Shown: one piece after another, positions 1-5,608 of the stretch
How the letters are laid out: each line of letters starts with the position of its first letter
How positions within the stretch are numbered: the first letter of the stretch is position 1
Assembly: GCA_014730285.1 (NCBI GenBank)
Contig: WJIM01000156.1
Span: 1 to 5,608, forward strand
DNA from: Candidatus Zixiibacteriota bacterium
GTDB lineage: Bacteria; Zixibacteria; MSB-5A5; JAABVY01
Direction: 5' to 3'
DNA length: 5,608 bases
Made by a program: the position numbers and the translations under genes
Notes under the pieces: model-generated
Seen by the model: the letters and a program-made list of their open reading frames with translations, nothing else
Databases searched by the model: none
Told to the model about the DNA's origin: nothing

Positions 1-328
1 GTCAAATAACACATCAGATAGTGGAGAACGTTCACAAAAAGCTCTGCCGAAGGCATTCGAACTTAACCAGAATTTTCCAAATCCCTTCAATGCCACAACT
101 CAAATAACATATAAACTTACAAGAGGCTCGAATGTCAGCCTGGAGATCTACAATACTATGGGCCAAAAGGTCAGGACACTGGTGGATGAATACCGCGACG
201 CCGGAAGATACACGGTTGAATGGGACAGCAAGAATGATGCTGGCTCCGATGTTGCCTCGGGAGTTTATTTATACAAAATGCGGGCGGGGGAAACTGTTGA
301 CAGTAAAAAGATGACGCTATTGAAATAG
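1..328 (+). CDS. C-terminal end of a secreted protein with a type IX-like sorting / FlgD-like Ig tail (5' truncated)
   Basis: An open frame enters from the left edge (first full codon at 2) and ends at a TAG at 326-328, giving 108 visible residues. Visible residues 21-33 read LNQNFPNPFNATT, followed by an ITYKL strand, an IYNTMGQKVRTLVD segment (49-62), an AGRYTVEWDSKNDAG stretch (67-81) and ASGVYLYKMRAG (85-96), closing with KKMTLLK. This is the usual form of the C-terminal domain classed as type IX secretion sorting domain (type A) or FlgD-like Ig domain in FCB-group secreted proteins. It marks the protein as exported and possibly surface-attached. The catalytic or binding part lies outside the window, so the function is unknown. 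A strong terminator follows directly. The tail class is secure; actual type IX secretion in this organism is not shown by this window. Confidence 0.88.
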   Translation, partial: SNNTSDSGERSQKALPKAFELNQNFPNPFNATTQITYKLTRGSNVSLEIYNTMGQKVRTLVDEYRDAGRYTVEWDSKNDAGSDVASGVYLYKMRAGETVDSKKMTLLK

Positions 329-338
329 AAGTTTTTTG

Positions 339-441
339 GGTGCCCCATCCCCTTATGAGCCGCCCACGGCTCATAAGGGGTGGGATTATTTTTTAGATAC
401 CGAATAGCTCCAAGGTCCCACCGCTTACGCAATGGGGCACC
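339..441. repeat. Two inverted copies of a short GGTGCCCCAT...GGTGGGA element
   Basis: Copy A on the plus strand runs from GGTGCCCCAT (339-348) to GGTGGGA (379-385). Copy B on the minus strand runs from the same GGTGCCCCAT (441 down to 432) to the same GGTGGGA (422 down to 416). The end motifs match exactly, while the interiors differ: 30 bases in A, holding the terminator stem, and 9 bases in B. Copy B can itself fold, with GGTCCCA 414-420 pairing to TGGG 433-436 and ACC 439-441. The sequence shows two related hairpin-forming units in opposite orientation. That they belong to a dispersed repeat family is my inference. Confidence 0.55.
344..394 (+). terminator. Rho-independent terminator after the sorting-tail gene
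   Basis: A perfect 14-bp stem (CCCCTTATGAGCCG at 349-362 against CGGCTCATAAGGGG at 367-380) closes a 4-base CCCA loop. It is extended by CCCA 344-347 pairing with TGGG 381-384 across a bulged T at 348. A T-rich tract follows at 386-394, broken only by one A. It begins 15 bp after the stop codon of the plus-strand gene. The minus-strand read-out has no T tract after the stem, so it should act on the plus strand only. Confidence 0.85.
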
Positions 442-464
442 TTGCCTTCTCTCGCACTATGTCT

Positions 465-506
465 GTCAAATCACTTCGGCCGACAAGTCGGCCTCAGGGA
501 TTTGAC
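465..506. other. Two-tier stem-loop 15 bases beyond the PD40 gene stop codon
   Basis: GTCAAATC (465-472) is the exact reverse complement of GATTTGAC (499-506). Nested inside, GGCCGA (478-483) pairs with TCGGCC (488-493) around a CAAG loop. The two stems are separated by a small internal loop. It lies just downstream of the minus-strand stop codon at 521-523, where a terminator would be expected. However, the minus-strand sequence after it has no T tract, so intrinsic termination is doubtful. It could instead be a transcript-end stabilising hairpin or a palindromic intergenic repeat. Confidence 0.5.
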
Positions 507-520
507 CTACGATTATCTCG

Positions 521-1540
521 TTATTCTCCAAGCCTCTCGCAATACCAGATATCCGCATCGAAAGTGCCGTCCAAATCCGAGAGTACGTGCACGAAATACA
601 AAAGCGTGCCGTCGGCGGTAAGCGAGGGCTCGCCCACAATCCCCTGAATCACAAGCTCCGGGTCACCCCATGAGTTGCCATCCCACACAGAGCGAAATAT
701 AGCCATGCCGATCAGAGCATTACGGCCAGAGGCGAAGTACATTGTATCGCCCTCGGCGGTAAACGTCGGCTGAAGATCGTCACGGGATGAATTAACGGGC
801 GCACCAAGATTCTCCGGTTCCTGCCACGCATCGCTCACAAATCGCGAGCGCCAGATATCCGCGCCGCCCTCGCCGACAGGCTTCAGCGACGTGAAATAAA
901 GAGTAACGCCATCGGGATGGATTGCATGCTCTCCGTCAGGATATACCGAATTAACCGGCGGGCCCAAATTTTCCGCAACTCCGGCCTCACCGCCTGATAT
1001 CTCAGCCACGTAGATATCCAGAAAATCGTCATAGTACGGCGTGTGGTTATAGCCGGTATTTTCGGGACGGTTGGAATGGAAATAGACCTTACTGCCGTCG
1101 GGACTGAAGCTCAACTCGCCGTCAAGCGAACCGGCAGTGCCTTTGCCCAGATCGAAAAATACCGGCTGGTCGAATTCGCCCGGCCCGCCGATTCTCTCAG
1201 CCCGATAGGTATTATTTTCCTTTGCAAGGATTTCCGCCGGCGTCATGTTTTCAAGGATGTCGGAGGTAAACATGAAATAGAGGTAACGGCCATCATCGGA
1301 AATCTCGATAGCATCCTCCGGGCAGGGCGTATTGATTGTCTCGTCCAGACGAATCGGATCGCCCCAGTCATCTACCATGGATTGCGGTGTATGCATATCG
1401 GTACGCCCGGAATTGGACTTCGTGCATTCCGGATAAAGGCCGTTCTCATCCTCCGGCCCGGAACTATCGTCACTGCATGAAGCAAGGAATGTCAGCGATA
1501 GTATTACCCCCATACAAATATTCAAAAGATTTGATCTCAT
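521..1540 (-). CDS. PD40 (TolB-like) beta-propeller lipoprotein
   Basis: The product is a 339-residue predicted lipoprotein. Residues 1-21 form a signal peptide with lipobox L19-A20-S21-C22, followed by a Ser/Asp/Glu-rich linker. The rest carries at least five PD40-type blade motifs of the S-DG-LYF kind: near 79-92 (SDDGRYLYFMFT), 143-158 (SFSPDGSKVYFHSNRP), 206-220 (AIHPDGVTLYFTS), 259-274 (TFTAEGDTMYFASGRN) and 305-320. The connecting segments repeat a W/EN-LG-PVNS pattern (190-197, 241-250), and DIW-type strand ends occur at 228-230 and 329-331. No catalytic motif is visible. Propellers of this class usually bind proteins or glycans, but the partner is unknown. The start is supported by the lipobox and a Shine-Dalgarno at 1553-1560. 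It is the last gene of the minus-strand cluster, 6 bp after the SnoaL-like gene and in the same reading frame as it. Confidence 0.88.
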   Translation of the reverse strand: MRSNLLNICMGVILSLTFLASCSDDSSGPEDENGLYPECTKSNSGRTDMHTPQSMVDDWGDPIRLDETINTPCPEDAIEISDDGRYLYFMFTSDILENMTPAEILAKENNTYRAERIGGPGEFDQPVFFDLGKGTAGSLDGELSFSPDGSKVYFHSNRPENTGYNHTPYYDDFLDIYVAEISGGEAGVAENLGPPVNSVYPDGEHAIHPDGVTLYFTSLKPVGEGGADIWRSRFVSDAWQEPENLGAPVNSSRDDLQPTFTAEGDTMYFASGRNALIGMAIFRSVWDGNSWGDPELVIQGIVGEPSLTADGTLLYFVHVLSDLDGTFDADIWYCERLGE

Positions 1541-1546
1541 GTTTTT

Positions 1547-2095
1547 TTAATTCCCCTCCTCGCTTTCTGGCTGAGGCGGGACCAGTTCAAAACCAAGCTG
1601 CTGATAAAGATCCAGTGAATTCAGGAATACCCATTCCTCGGCAATCATGCCCTCTTCAATTCTGTCAATCGCGACCCCTGAAACCAAGACCTCTTTCCCG
1701 GTCGGCGGTAGTTCTCCAAGTGACCCGGTGTTTGTACCTTCAATTGTCCAGAAAGAGATTAACCAGTCTTCCGCAATACGATATTCACCGATTTCAAAAT
1801 GTACATCGGGAAATGCCTTGTGCGTTCTAATGTAATACTGCTTTAATTCGGCCACTCCACAGATATCCCTTTCCGCACCCGGATCATGAATTGCTGATTC
1901 CGGCGTATAGATGCTGTCGAGAAGATCAAGATTATATGTATTGCGGGCCTCGCGCCAGATATCCAATATCTTTTCTGCCCGCTCCTCTGTGATAACCGGT
2001 TTGGCTGCCGAAGTTTCCTCTTCTTCCGGCTGACAGGCCGTGAGCGCAAATATGGCGGCCAAAATAACCATTAAAATAGCCATTCTTCTAATCAT
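1547..2095 (-). CDS. SnoaL / ester-cyclase-like NTF2-fold lipoprotein
   Basis: The product is 182 residues. A signal peptide with lipobox L18-T19-A20-C21 is followed by an acidic linker and a single NTF2-like domain, about residues 35-170. Family hallmarks are HKAFPDVHFEIGEY (92-105), W116, the GTNTG...LPPTGK segment (120-134), a SGVAIDRIEEGMIAEEW stretch (139-155) and the LYQQLGF end (163-169). SnoaL-like ester cyclases are normally soluble cytoplasmic proteins; here the domain is exported and lipid-anchored. As I remember the family, the glycine-threonine motif usually reads GTH and an Asp follows the conserved Trp. This protein has Asn at 122 and Asn at 159, so cyclase activity is doubtful and a ligand-binding role is possible. 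The Shine-Dalgarno (AGGGG, 2104-2108, 8 bases from the ATG) supports the start. It is probably co-transcribed with the PD40 gene. Confidence 0.82.
   Translation of the reverse strand: MIRRMAILMVILAAIFALTACQPEEEETSAAKPVITEERAEKILDIWREARNTYNLDLLDSIYTPESAIHDPGAERDICGVAELKQYYIRTHKAFPDVHFEIGEYRIAEDWLISFWTIEGTNTGSLGELPPTGKEVLVSGVAIDRIEEGMIAEEWVFLNSLDLYQQLGFELVPPQPESEEGN
1553..1560 (-). promoter_or_regulatory. Shine-Dalgarno of the PD40 gene, inside the upstream gene's last codons
   Basis: On the minus strand AGGAGGGG occupies the Glu-Glu-Gly codons at the end of the SnoaL-like gene, 12 bases before the ATG at 1540. The spacing is longer than usual and is filled by an A-rich run. Its placement within the preceding coding sequence implies translational coupling of the two lipoprotein genes. 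No alternative start lies between it and the ATG. Confidence 0.65.
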
Positions 2096-2130
2096 AATTA
2101 ATTCCCCTGTATATGAATTTATCTATTTTT

Positions 2131-2159
2131 ATATTAAAGAAATTAAAGATCGGTAGCAA
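2131..2159 (-). promoter_or_regulatory. Possible sigma-70-type promoter for the two lipoprotein genes
   Basis: In the 89-bp gap after the dehydrogenase, the minus strand reads TTGCTA (2159-2154), a 17-base spacer, then TAATAT (2136-2131) in an AT-rich stretch. Initiation would fall about 28 bases before the start codon of the SnoaL-like gene. The gap has no clear terminator, so read-through from the dehydrogenase is equally possible. The match is modest and could be chance in AT-rich sequence. Confidence 0.3.
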
Positions 2160-2184
2160 GAGATAACAATCGAATTGCTGCGCT

Positions 2185-3159
2185 TCAATAGCCGCGCTGG
2201 GGATCGACTTTATTCGGCAGCTCCTCGCCCCTGGCCGCTTTGTTCAGCATTTCCGCCAGCGAATCGATATTCATAGCGCTCGATTTATCCGAACGTTCGG
2301 CTAGATGCGGTGTCATGACAACATTGTCCAGATGATGGAAATCGAAATCCGAGGGTTCATGATACCTGCGTGCCTCCTGAGTGCGCGGATAGTGATACCA
2401 GACATCCAGCCCGGCAATCAGCCGTTCACTGTAAAGCTCGTTATAAAGAGCTTCCTCGTCGATAATCGGCCCGCGTGCGATGTTCACGATTATGGCACGG
2501 TCGGGCAGAAGTCCCAGCTCCTTCTTCCCGATCAGCCCCTTGGTATCGGGGGTCATCGGCAGTGATACAAAGAAAACATTGGTGTCGGGCAATAGGTTTT
2601 GGAGCTCGTCGATCGAGAAGATCTCAGCCACATCATCGGATTTCTGTTCGACATTCCGCTTAACAGCCTTCACATTCAGGCCAAAGCCCTTGCACAACTT
2701 TGCAATCTGCTTTCCAATAGCGCCGTATCCCAATATAAGGGCGTTTTTGCCGTTCAGGAGCACTGCCGGATATGGATTGTAGCGCGGGCGCCAGTCGTGG
2801 TGACGGAAACGGCGGTCGATAGGTATAATATACTTGGCGGCCGAAAGCAGAAGCGCAAAGGCTGTCTCGGCTACCGGGATATCGTTGTAATGAAGGTTGT
2901 GGACATTAACATCCGGCATTTCCAAAAGCAGTTCGCGAGTTCGCGTGGGAAGCCCGGCCCAGGGGATTATCAGTGTATGCAGTTTGGAGCTGGCCGTGAT
3001 ATGTTTCTCTTCCGGCACACCGGCGACTAAGATTTCATACTCGGCCGGATCGGGAATTTCCTCCCCATAGTACAGGTCAACCTCAGGAATCAATTTTTTG
3101 CGCAACTTCGCCACAAAATCATCATCATACTGCTCCAATAAAAACACCGACAAAGACAT
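2185..3159 (-). CDS. D-isomer-specific 2-hydroxyacid dehydrogenase family protein
   Basis: This 324-residue product has the size and two-domain layout of NAD(P)-dependent D-2-hydroxyacid dehydrogenases. No signal peptide is present, so it is presumably cytoplasmic. VAETAFALLL (96-105) leads into the nucleotide-binding domain with GYGAIG (144-149), the substrate/cofactor Arg in NIARGPIIDEEAL (R229) and the catalytic His in MTPHLAE (H285). Two departures from the textbook pattern are visible. The catalytic Glu expected just before Pro in the DVF--EP segment is replaced by Tyr257 (LDVWYHYP, 251-258). The acidic residue that normally ends the second strand of the Rossmann fold is replaced by KR (167-168), which suggests a preference for NADP(H). 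The substrate cannot be assigned. The start is fixed by a strong AAAGGAGG eight bases upstream. It is the first gene of the minus-strand cluster. Confidence 0.92.
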   Translation of the reverse strand: MSLSVFLLEQYDDDFVAKLRKKLIPEVDLYYGEEIPDPAEYEILVAGVPEEKHITASSKLHTLIIPWAGLPTRTRELLLEMPDVNVHNLHYNDIPVAETAFALLLSAAKYIIPIDRRFRHHDWRPRYNPYPAVLLNGKNALILGYGAIGKQIAKLCKGFGLNVKAVKRNVEQKSDDVAEIFSIDELQNLLPDTNVFFVSLPMTPDTKGLIGKKELGLLPDRAIIVNIARGPIIDEEALYNELYSERLIAGLDVWYHYPRTQEARRYHEPSDFDFHHLDNVVMTPHLAERSDKSSAMNIDSLAEMLNKAARGEELPNKVDPQRGY

Positions 3160-3167
3160 ATACAGGG

Positions 3168-3175
3168 CCTCCTTT
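3168..3175 (-). promoter_or_regulatory. Shine-Dalgarno of the dehydrogenase gene
   Basis: AAAGGAGG on the minus strand, eight bases before the ATG at 3159, is a near-perfect anti-16S match and settles the start codon. Confidence 0.8.
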
Positions 3176-3185
3176 ATTTGACCTG

Positions 3186-3214
3186 AATTAACAGAATAAG
3201 TTTTCCGAGTGCAA
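3186..3214 (-). promoter_or_regulatory. Weak promoter candidate for the dehydrogenase
   Basis: On the minus strand TTGCAC (3214-3209) is followed after 17 bases by TTAATT (3191-3186), placing initiation shortly before the Shine-Dalgarno. The -35 box is reasonable, but the -10 box matches consensus at only three of six positions. It is listed because the divergent spacer must hold a promoter for this gene and this is the best-spaced candidate I found. Confidence 0.22.
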
Positions 3215-3294
3215 GGCTGATTTTTCGGAAATACAAAATCATAAGGGATTAACCGCTCTACAATTACAAAATCACCTAAAATTTTATTTATTAC

Positions 3295-3322
3295 TTGAAA
3301 TCCTGCCCGACCTAATTAATTT
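3295..3322 (+). promoter_or_regulatory. Possible promoter for the HEAT-cyclophilin gene
   Basis: TTGAAA (3295-3300) is followed after 16 bases by TAATTT (3317-3322), with TTTAAT (3320-3325, 19-base spacer) as an overlapping alternative. Initiation would lie about 20 bases before the start codon. The surrounding 3260-3330 stretch is notably AT-rich compared with the genes. The rest of the 189-bp divergent spacer shows no clear operator or riboswitch. Confidence 0.33.
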
Positions 3323-3348
3323 AATAAAAAACCAGTGAGGGGAGTTCA

Positions 3349-5334
3349 ATGAATAGAGCATTTGCAGCGATTATTATTATCAGCAGCATACTTTTGATGA
3401 CAGGATGCGGCGGCGGGGATGAGGATAAGGCCGCTCTCCCGTCGGATAAAAATGTACAGATCGCCGTCTGGGAGGACCAACGCCAGGCGGATACGCTTCT
3501 GTACACATACCTCAACGATGATGATCCCCAGATTCGTGCACGCGCCTGCTATGCCCTGGGGATAATCGAACCGGAAGGCGCCTCGGCCTATATTGCCGAC
3601 CTTTTGAATGACACCCAATCGGATGTCCGAATCGAGGCGGTCTTTGCACTGGGACTGATAGGCGACAGTCTCTATTCAGAGAAGGTTATCCCGCTTCTAT
3701 TCGACCCTGATTCCAAAGTGGTGCATCAATCCGCAATCGCACTCGGCAAAATGGGCGGAGACAGCGCTGTAAATGCGCTCATGAGCTTCGCGCGCGATAC
3801 AATCCCTGAGCATCGCGCCTGGGCCGCCGAGGGTCTCTGGCGTGCAGATGCCGATACCGCGGTTGAACTTCTGAAGGAGATGGTAACTGACAGCGTGGAG
3901 TCTGTCGAAGAAGCCGCAGTATATGCCTTAAGACGGCTGGAGGCCGAATCGGCCGCAGGCAATTTGCGCTTCCGCCTAAAGGATACCATCCCGGAAATAC
4001 GCATGTATGCCGCCGAGGGCCTGCGTGCGATAAAGGACTCGGCCTCGCTCATGGCTCTCTCCAATCAGCTTTCACGCGACCGCGAATGGGAGGTCAAGGC
4101 CAGTATTTTGCGGGCCATTATGGAAGTTGGAGACAGGCGGATTATAAAGGCGCTTATGAATCTATTGGCCGCGAGAGAACATCCGCTGGTAACAGGCATG
4201 GGTCTGAGTCTGATCGGCAAATTCGAGATGGAGGCGCTATTCCCGAAAATACAGCCCTTTTTGAACCATGAGGAAAAATTCCTAAGAGGCGAGGCGCTTA
4301 TTGCGCTGGCGCAACTGGACCGCACAAAATTGATGAACATCCTTATGTCAGAACTGGAGAACTATGACTGGTACCTGCGTATGAAATCCGCCGAAGCTTT
4401 GGAGTATATCAAAACCCCGGAGGCCGCCAACCTTCTGGAGAAACTTTTAGCCGATCCCGATCATCGAGTCCGAACCGCCGCCCTTTACAGCCTGGCTGAG
4501 TTTGATTTCGTGGAAATGGAACGGTATCTCGGGGATGCGTTTGGTGATCCCGATCCGGCGGTAACCTCGACCGCAATCGAGCTCATTACCAAACTCAAGC
4601 TGAATCAGTTCACAGAAAAGATACTGGATATCTATGAGGATCAACTGGACCAGGCCGACGCCAATTTAAGGTTCTCTATTCTTTATAATCTGAACGGCTG
4701 GGTGGTAGACAGCCAGATTATCGATGAAAATATTCTCGAGCTTTTGAACAAAGCGCTGGAAGATACCGATCGCAATGTGCGCAAGCTGGCGATAGATATA
4801 TTCGCCATGACCGGAGTGGATAAGTCAGAATATCTGGGATATTTCGACCCGATGATTACTGCTTCGACCTATGATGATTTTTACGGCCGATTTGACGAGA
4901 ATCCGATTGCGGAGATTAACACCGATCGGGGTCAAATAAGAGTTGAACTCCTGTACGACAAAGCCCCCAAAACAGTCGCGAATTTTATCAAGCTGGCCGA
5001 ATCCCGATTCTATGACGATGTTATTTTCCACAGGGTGGTGCCCAATTTCGTGATCCAGGCCGGTGACCCGCATGGGGATGGTTTCGGAGGACCGGGATAT
5101 ACGATACGCAGCGAGTTCAACCGTCATGAATACACCGCCGGAACAATGGGCATGGCGCATGCAGGCAAGGACACAGGCGGCAGCCAGTGGTTTATATGCC
5201 ATTCACCCCAGCCGCATCTGAATGCGCGCTATACCGCATTCGGGCAGGTGATCTACGGTTTGCGGATCGTGGACAGAATTCTGGTCGGCGATAAGATAAA
5301 TTCGATAGAAATTATCTATCCCGAGGATAAATAG
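3349..5334 (+). CDS. HEAT-repeat lipoprotein with C-terminal cyclophilin-type peptidyl-prolyl isomerase
   Basis: The product is 661 residues. Residues 1-19 are a signal peptide with lipobox M17-T18-G19-C20, then a GGGDED linker. About 14 HEAT/PBS-lyase-like helical repeats follow, with starts near 57, 89, 120, 150, 181, 211, 243, 276, 307, 338, 369, 399, 435 and 471. The period is 30-33 residues for the first twelve, and each has the D-P-VR-A-AL-G type core. After a linker, residues 519-657 form a full cyclophilin domain. It has FHRVVPNFVIQAGDP (560-574; R562, F567 and Q570 match active-site residues of human CypA), GGPGY (580-584), GMAHAGKDTGGSQWFI (601-616; Q613, F615) and HLNARYTAFG (623-632). 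His623 stands where CypA has Trp121, as is usual in bacteria. The likely role is an envelope-anchored prolyl isomerase on a protein-binding scaffold; clients are unknown. GAGGGGAG at 3337-3344 supports the start. Confidence 0.93.
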   Translation: MNRAFAAIIIISSILLMTGCGGGDEDKAALPSDKNVQIAVWEDQRQADTLLYTYLNDDDPQIRARACYALGIIEPEGASAYIADLLNDTQSDVRIEAVFALGLIGDSLYSEKVIPLLFDPDSKVVHQSAIALGKMGGDSAVNALMSFARDTIPEHRAWAAEGLWRADADTAVELLKEMVTDSVESVEEAAVYALRRLEAESAAGNLRFRLKDTIPEIRMYAAEGLRAIKDSASLMALSNQLSRDREWEVKASILRAIMEVGDRRIIKALMNLLAAREHPLVTGMGLSLIGKFEMEALFPKIQPFLNHEEKFLRGEALIALAQLDRTKLMNILMSELENYDWYLRMKSAEALEYIKTPEAANLLEKLLADPDHRVRTAALYSLAEFDFVEMERYLGDAFGDPDPAVTSTAIELITKLKLNQFTEKILDIYEDQLDQADANLRFSILYNLNGWVVDSQIIDENILELLNKALEDTDRNVRKLAIDIFAMTGVDKSEYLGYFDPMITASTYDDFYGRFDENPIAEINTDRGQIRVELLYDKAPKTVANFIKLAESRFYDDVIFHRVVPNFVIQAGDPHGDGFGGPGYTIRSEFNRHEYTAGTMGMAHAGKDTGGSQWFICHSPQPHLNARYTAFGQVIYGLRIVDRILVGDKINSIEIIYPEDK

Positions 5335-5360
5335 CATGGAAGGATATCGTATTATATAAA

Positions 5361-5365
5361 AGGAG
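5361..5365 (+). promoter_or_regulatory. Shine-Dalgarno of the adenosine-specific kinase gene
   Basis: AGGAG, preceded by a run of A, lies six bases before the ATG at 5372. The 37-bp gap to the preceding stop codon shows no terminator hairpin, so co-transcription with the HEAT-cyclophilin gene is likely. Confidence 0.7.
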
Positions 5366-5371
5366 TCTGCA

Positions 5372-5608
5372 ATGGAAACTCATGTAGTCAAAATAGACAA
5401 TCCCAAAGAGCTAAACCTGATCTTCGGCATGACACATTTCATCAAGTCGGTCGAGGACATCTACGAAATCATGGTCGGCGCTGTGCCCGGTATCAAGTTC
5501 GGCATGGCCTTCTGCGAGGCCTCGCAGGAACGGCTGATCCGTACCACCGGCACCGATGACGATCTAATCAAGCTGGCCGCCGATAATATGCTGAGGGTAA
5601 AGTGCGGA
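5372..5608 (+). CDS. Adenosine-specific kinase family protein, N-terminal half (3' truncated by the window)
   Basis: An open frame starts at the ATG at 5372 and runs off the right edge, giving 79 residues of a family usually about 160 long. The visible part matches the conserved opening of the adenosine-specific kinase family (PF04008, structurally known from Pyrobaculum): HFIKSVEDIYEIMVGAVPG (24-42), IKFGMAFCEASQERLIRTTG (43-62), then D-D-LI-LAADN (64-74). The product is cytoplasmic, with no signal sequence. The biochemical role of the family is poorly established; adenosine/AMP binding is known from structure. The family is common in archaea and scattered in bacteria. It probably shares a transcript with the upstream gene, but no functional link is evident. 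Confidence 0.88.
   Translation, partial: METHVVKIDNPKELNLIFGMTHFIKSVEDIYEIMVGAVPGIKFGMAFCEASQERLIRTTGTDDDLIKLAADNMLRVKCG

Noticed and set aside
339..506. The palindromes in the convergent gap considered as a CRISPR array.
   Set aside because: There are no regularly spaced direct repeats with unique spacers; the units are in inverted orientation and of unequal length.
432..647. A 71-codon plus-strand open frame starting in the convergent gap.
   Set aside because: It begins inside the inverted-repeat element, runs antisense into the PD40 gene's 3' end, and lacks a ribosome binding site.
1043..1480. A 145-codon open frame on the plus strand opposite the PD40 gene.
   Set aside because: It is antisense to a well-supported gene, has no convincing ribosome binding site and its translation shows no recognisable family.
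1541..1550. A run resembling a -1 slippery heptamer (A AAA AAC) on the minus strand between the SnoaL-like and PD40 genes.
   Set aside because: It lies at and after the TAA stop codon, the downstream gene has its own Shine-Dalgarno, start and signal peptide, and no stimulatory hairpin follows.
3201..3229. TCCGA / TCGGA half-sites in the divergent spacer that could be an operator.
   Set aside because: The arms are only 5 bp and 16 bases apart, which is expected by chance in a spacer of this size.
4825..5202. A 125-codon open frame on the minus strand opposite the cyclophilin domain.
   Set aside because: The complementary strand encodes an intact, conserved catalytic domain; the antisense translation is Cys/Arg/Ser-mixed with no family resemblance.
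5346..5360. An AT-rich stretch before the adenosine-specific kinase gene with a TATTAT-like hexamer.
   Set aside because: No -35-like hexamer stands at a suitable distance upstream, and the gap is consistent with simple co-transcription.

Overview
The window comes from a bacterium of roughly 50% GC. Its gene content suggests the FCB superphylum, in the broad neighbourhood of Zixibacteria, Calditrichota or Ignavibacteria. That is an inference from three things: a C-terminal sorting-type tail (NQNFPNPFN motif followed by a FlgD-like Ig fold) on the first gene, a concentration of predicted lipoproteins (three of six genes), and an adenosine-specific-kinase gene. No marker gene is present, so the placement is tentative. 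No mobile element, CRISPR array or RNA gene was seen.

Layout. Positions 1-328 (+) hold the last 108 codons of a secreted protein with a sorting/FlgD-like tail. A strong rho-independent terminator follows, inside a 192-bp convergent gap that contains several inverted repeats. A three-gene minus-strand cluster is read from right to left: a D-2-hydroxyacid dehydrogenase (2185-3159), a SnoaL/ester-cyclase-like NTF2-fold lipoprotein (1547-2095) and a PD40 beta-propeller lipoprotein (521-1540). The two lipoprotein genes lie 6 bp apart and are almost certainly co-transcribed. A weak promoter candidate in the 89-bp gap upstream of them could make them independent of the dehydrogenase. A 189-bp divergent spacer (3160-3348) separates this cluster from a plus-strand pair: a 661-residue lipoprotein made of about 14 HEAT repeats and a C-terminal cyclophilin-type prolyl isomerase (3349-5334), and, 37 bp on, the start of an adenosine-specific kinase (5372 to the window end).

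How the genes may work together. Three proteins are predicted lipid-anchored envelope proteins: a propeller, an NTF2-fold protein and a HEAT scaffold carrying a prolyl isomerase. The first gene is also an exported protein. The dehydrogenase and the adenosine-specific kinase are cytoplasmic metabolic enzymes with no evident link to them. I see no convincing new multi-gene system. The items most worth a second look are the HEAT-cyclophilin lipoprotein, the paired inverted elements in the 329-520 gap, the dehydrogenase with Tyr at the usual catalytic Glu position, and the exported SnoaL-like protein with changed motif residues.
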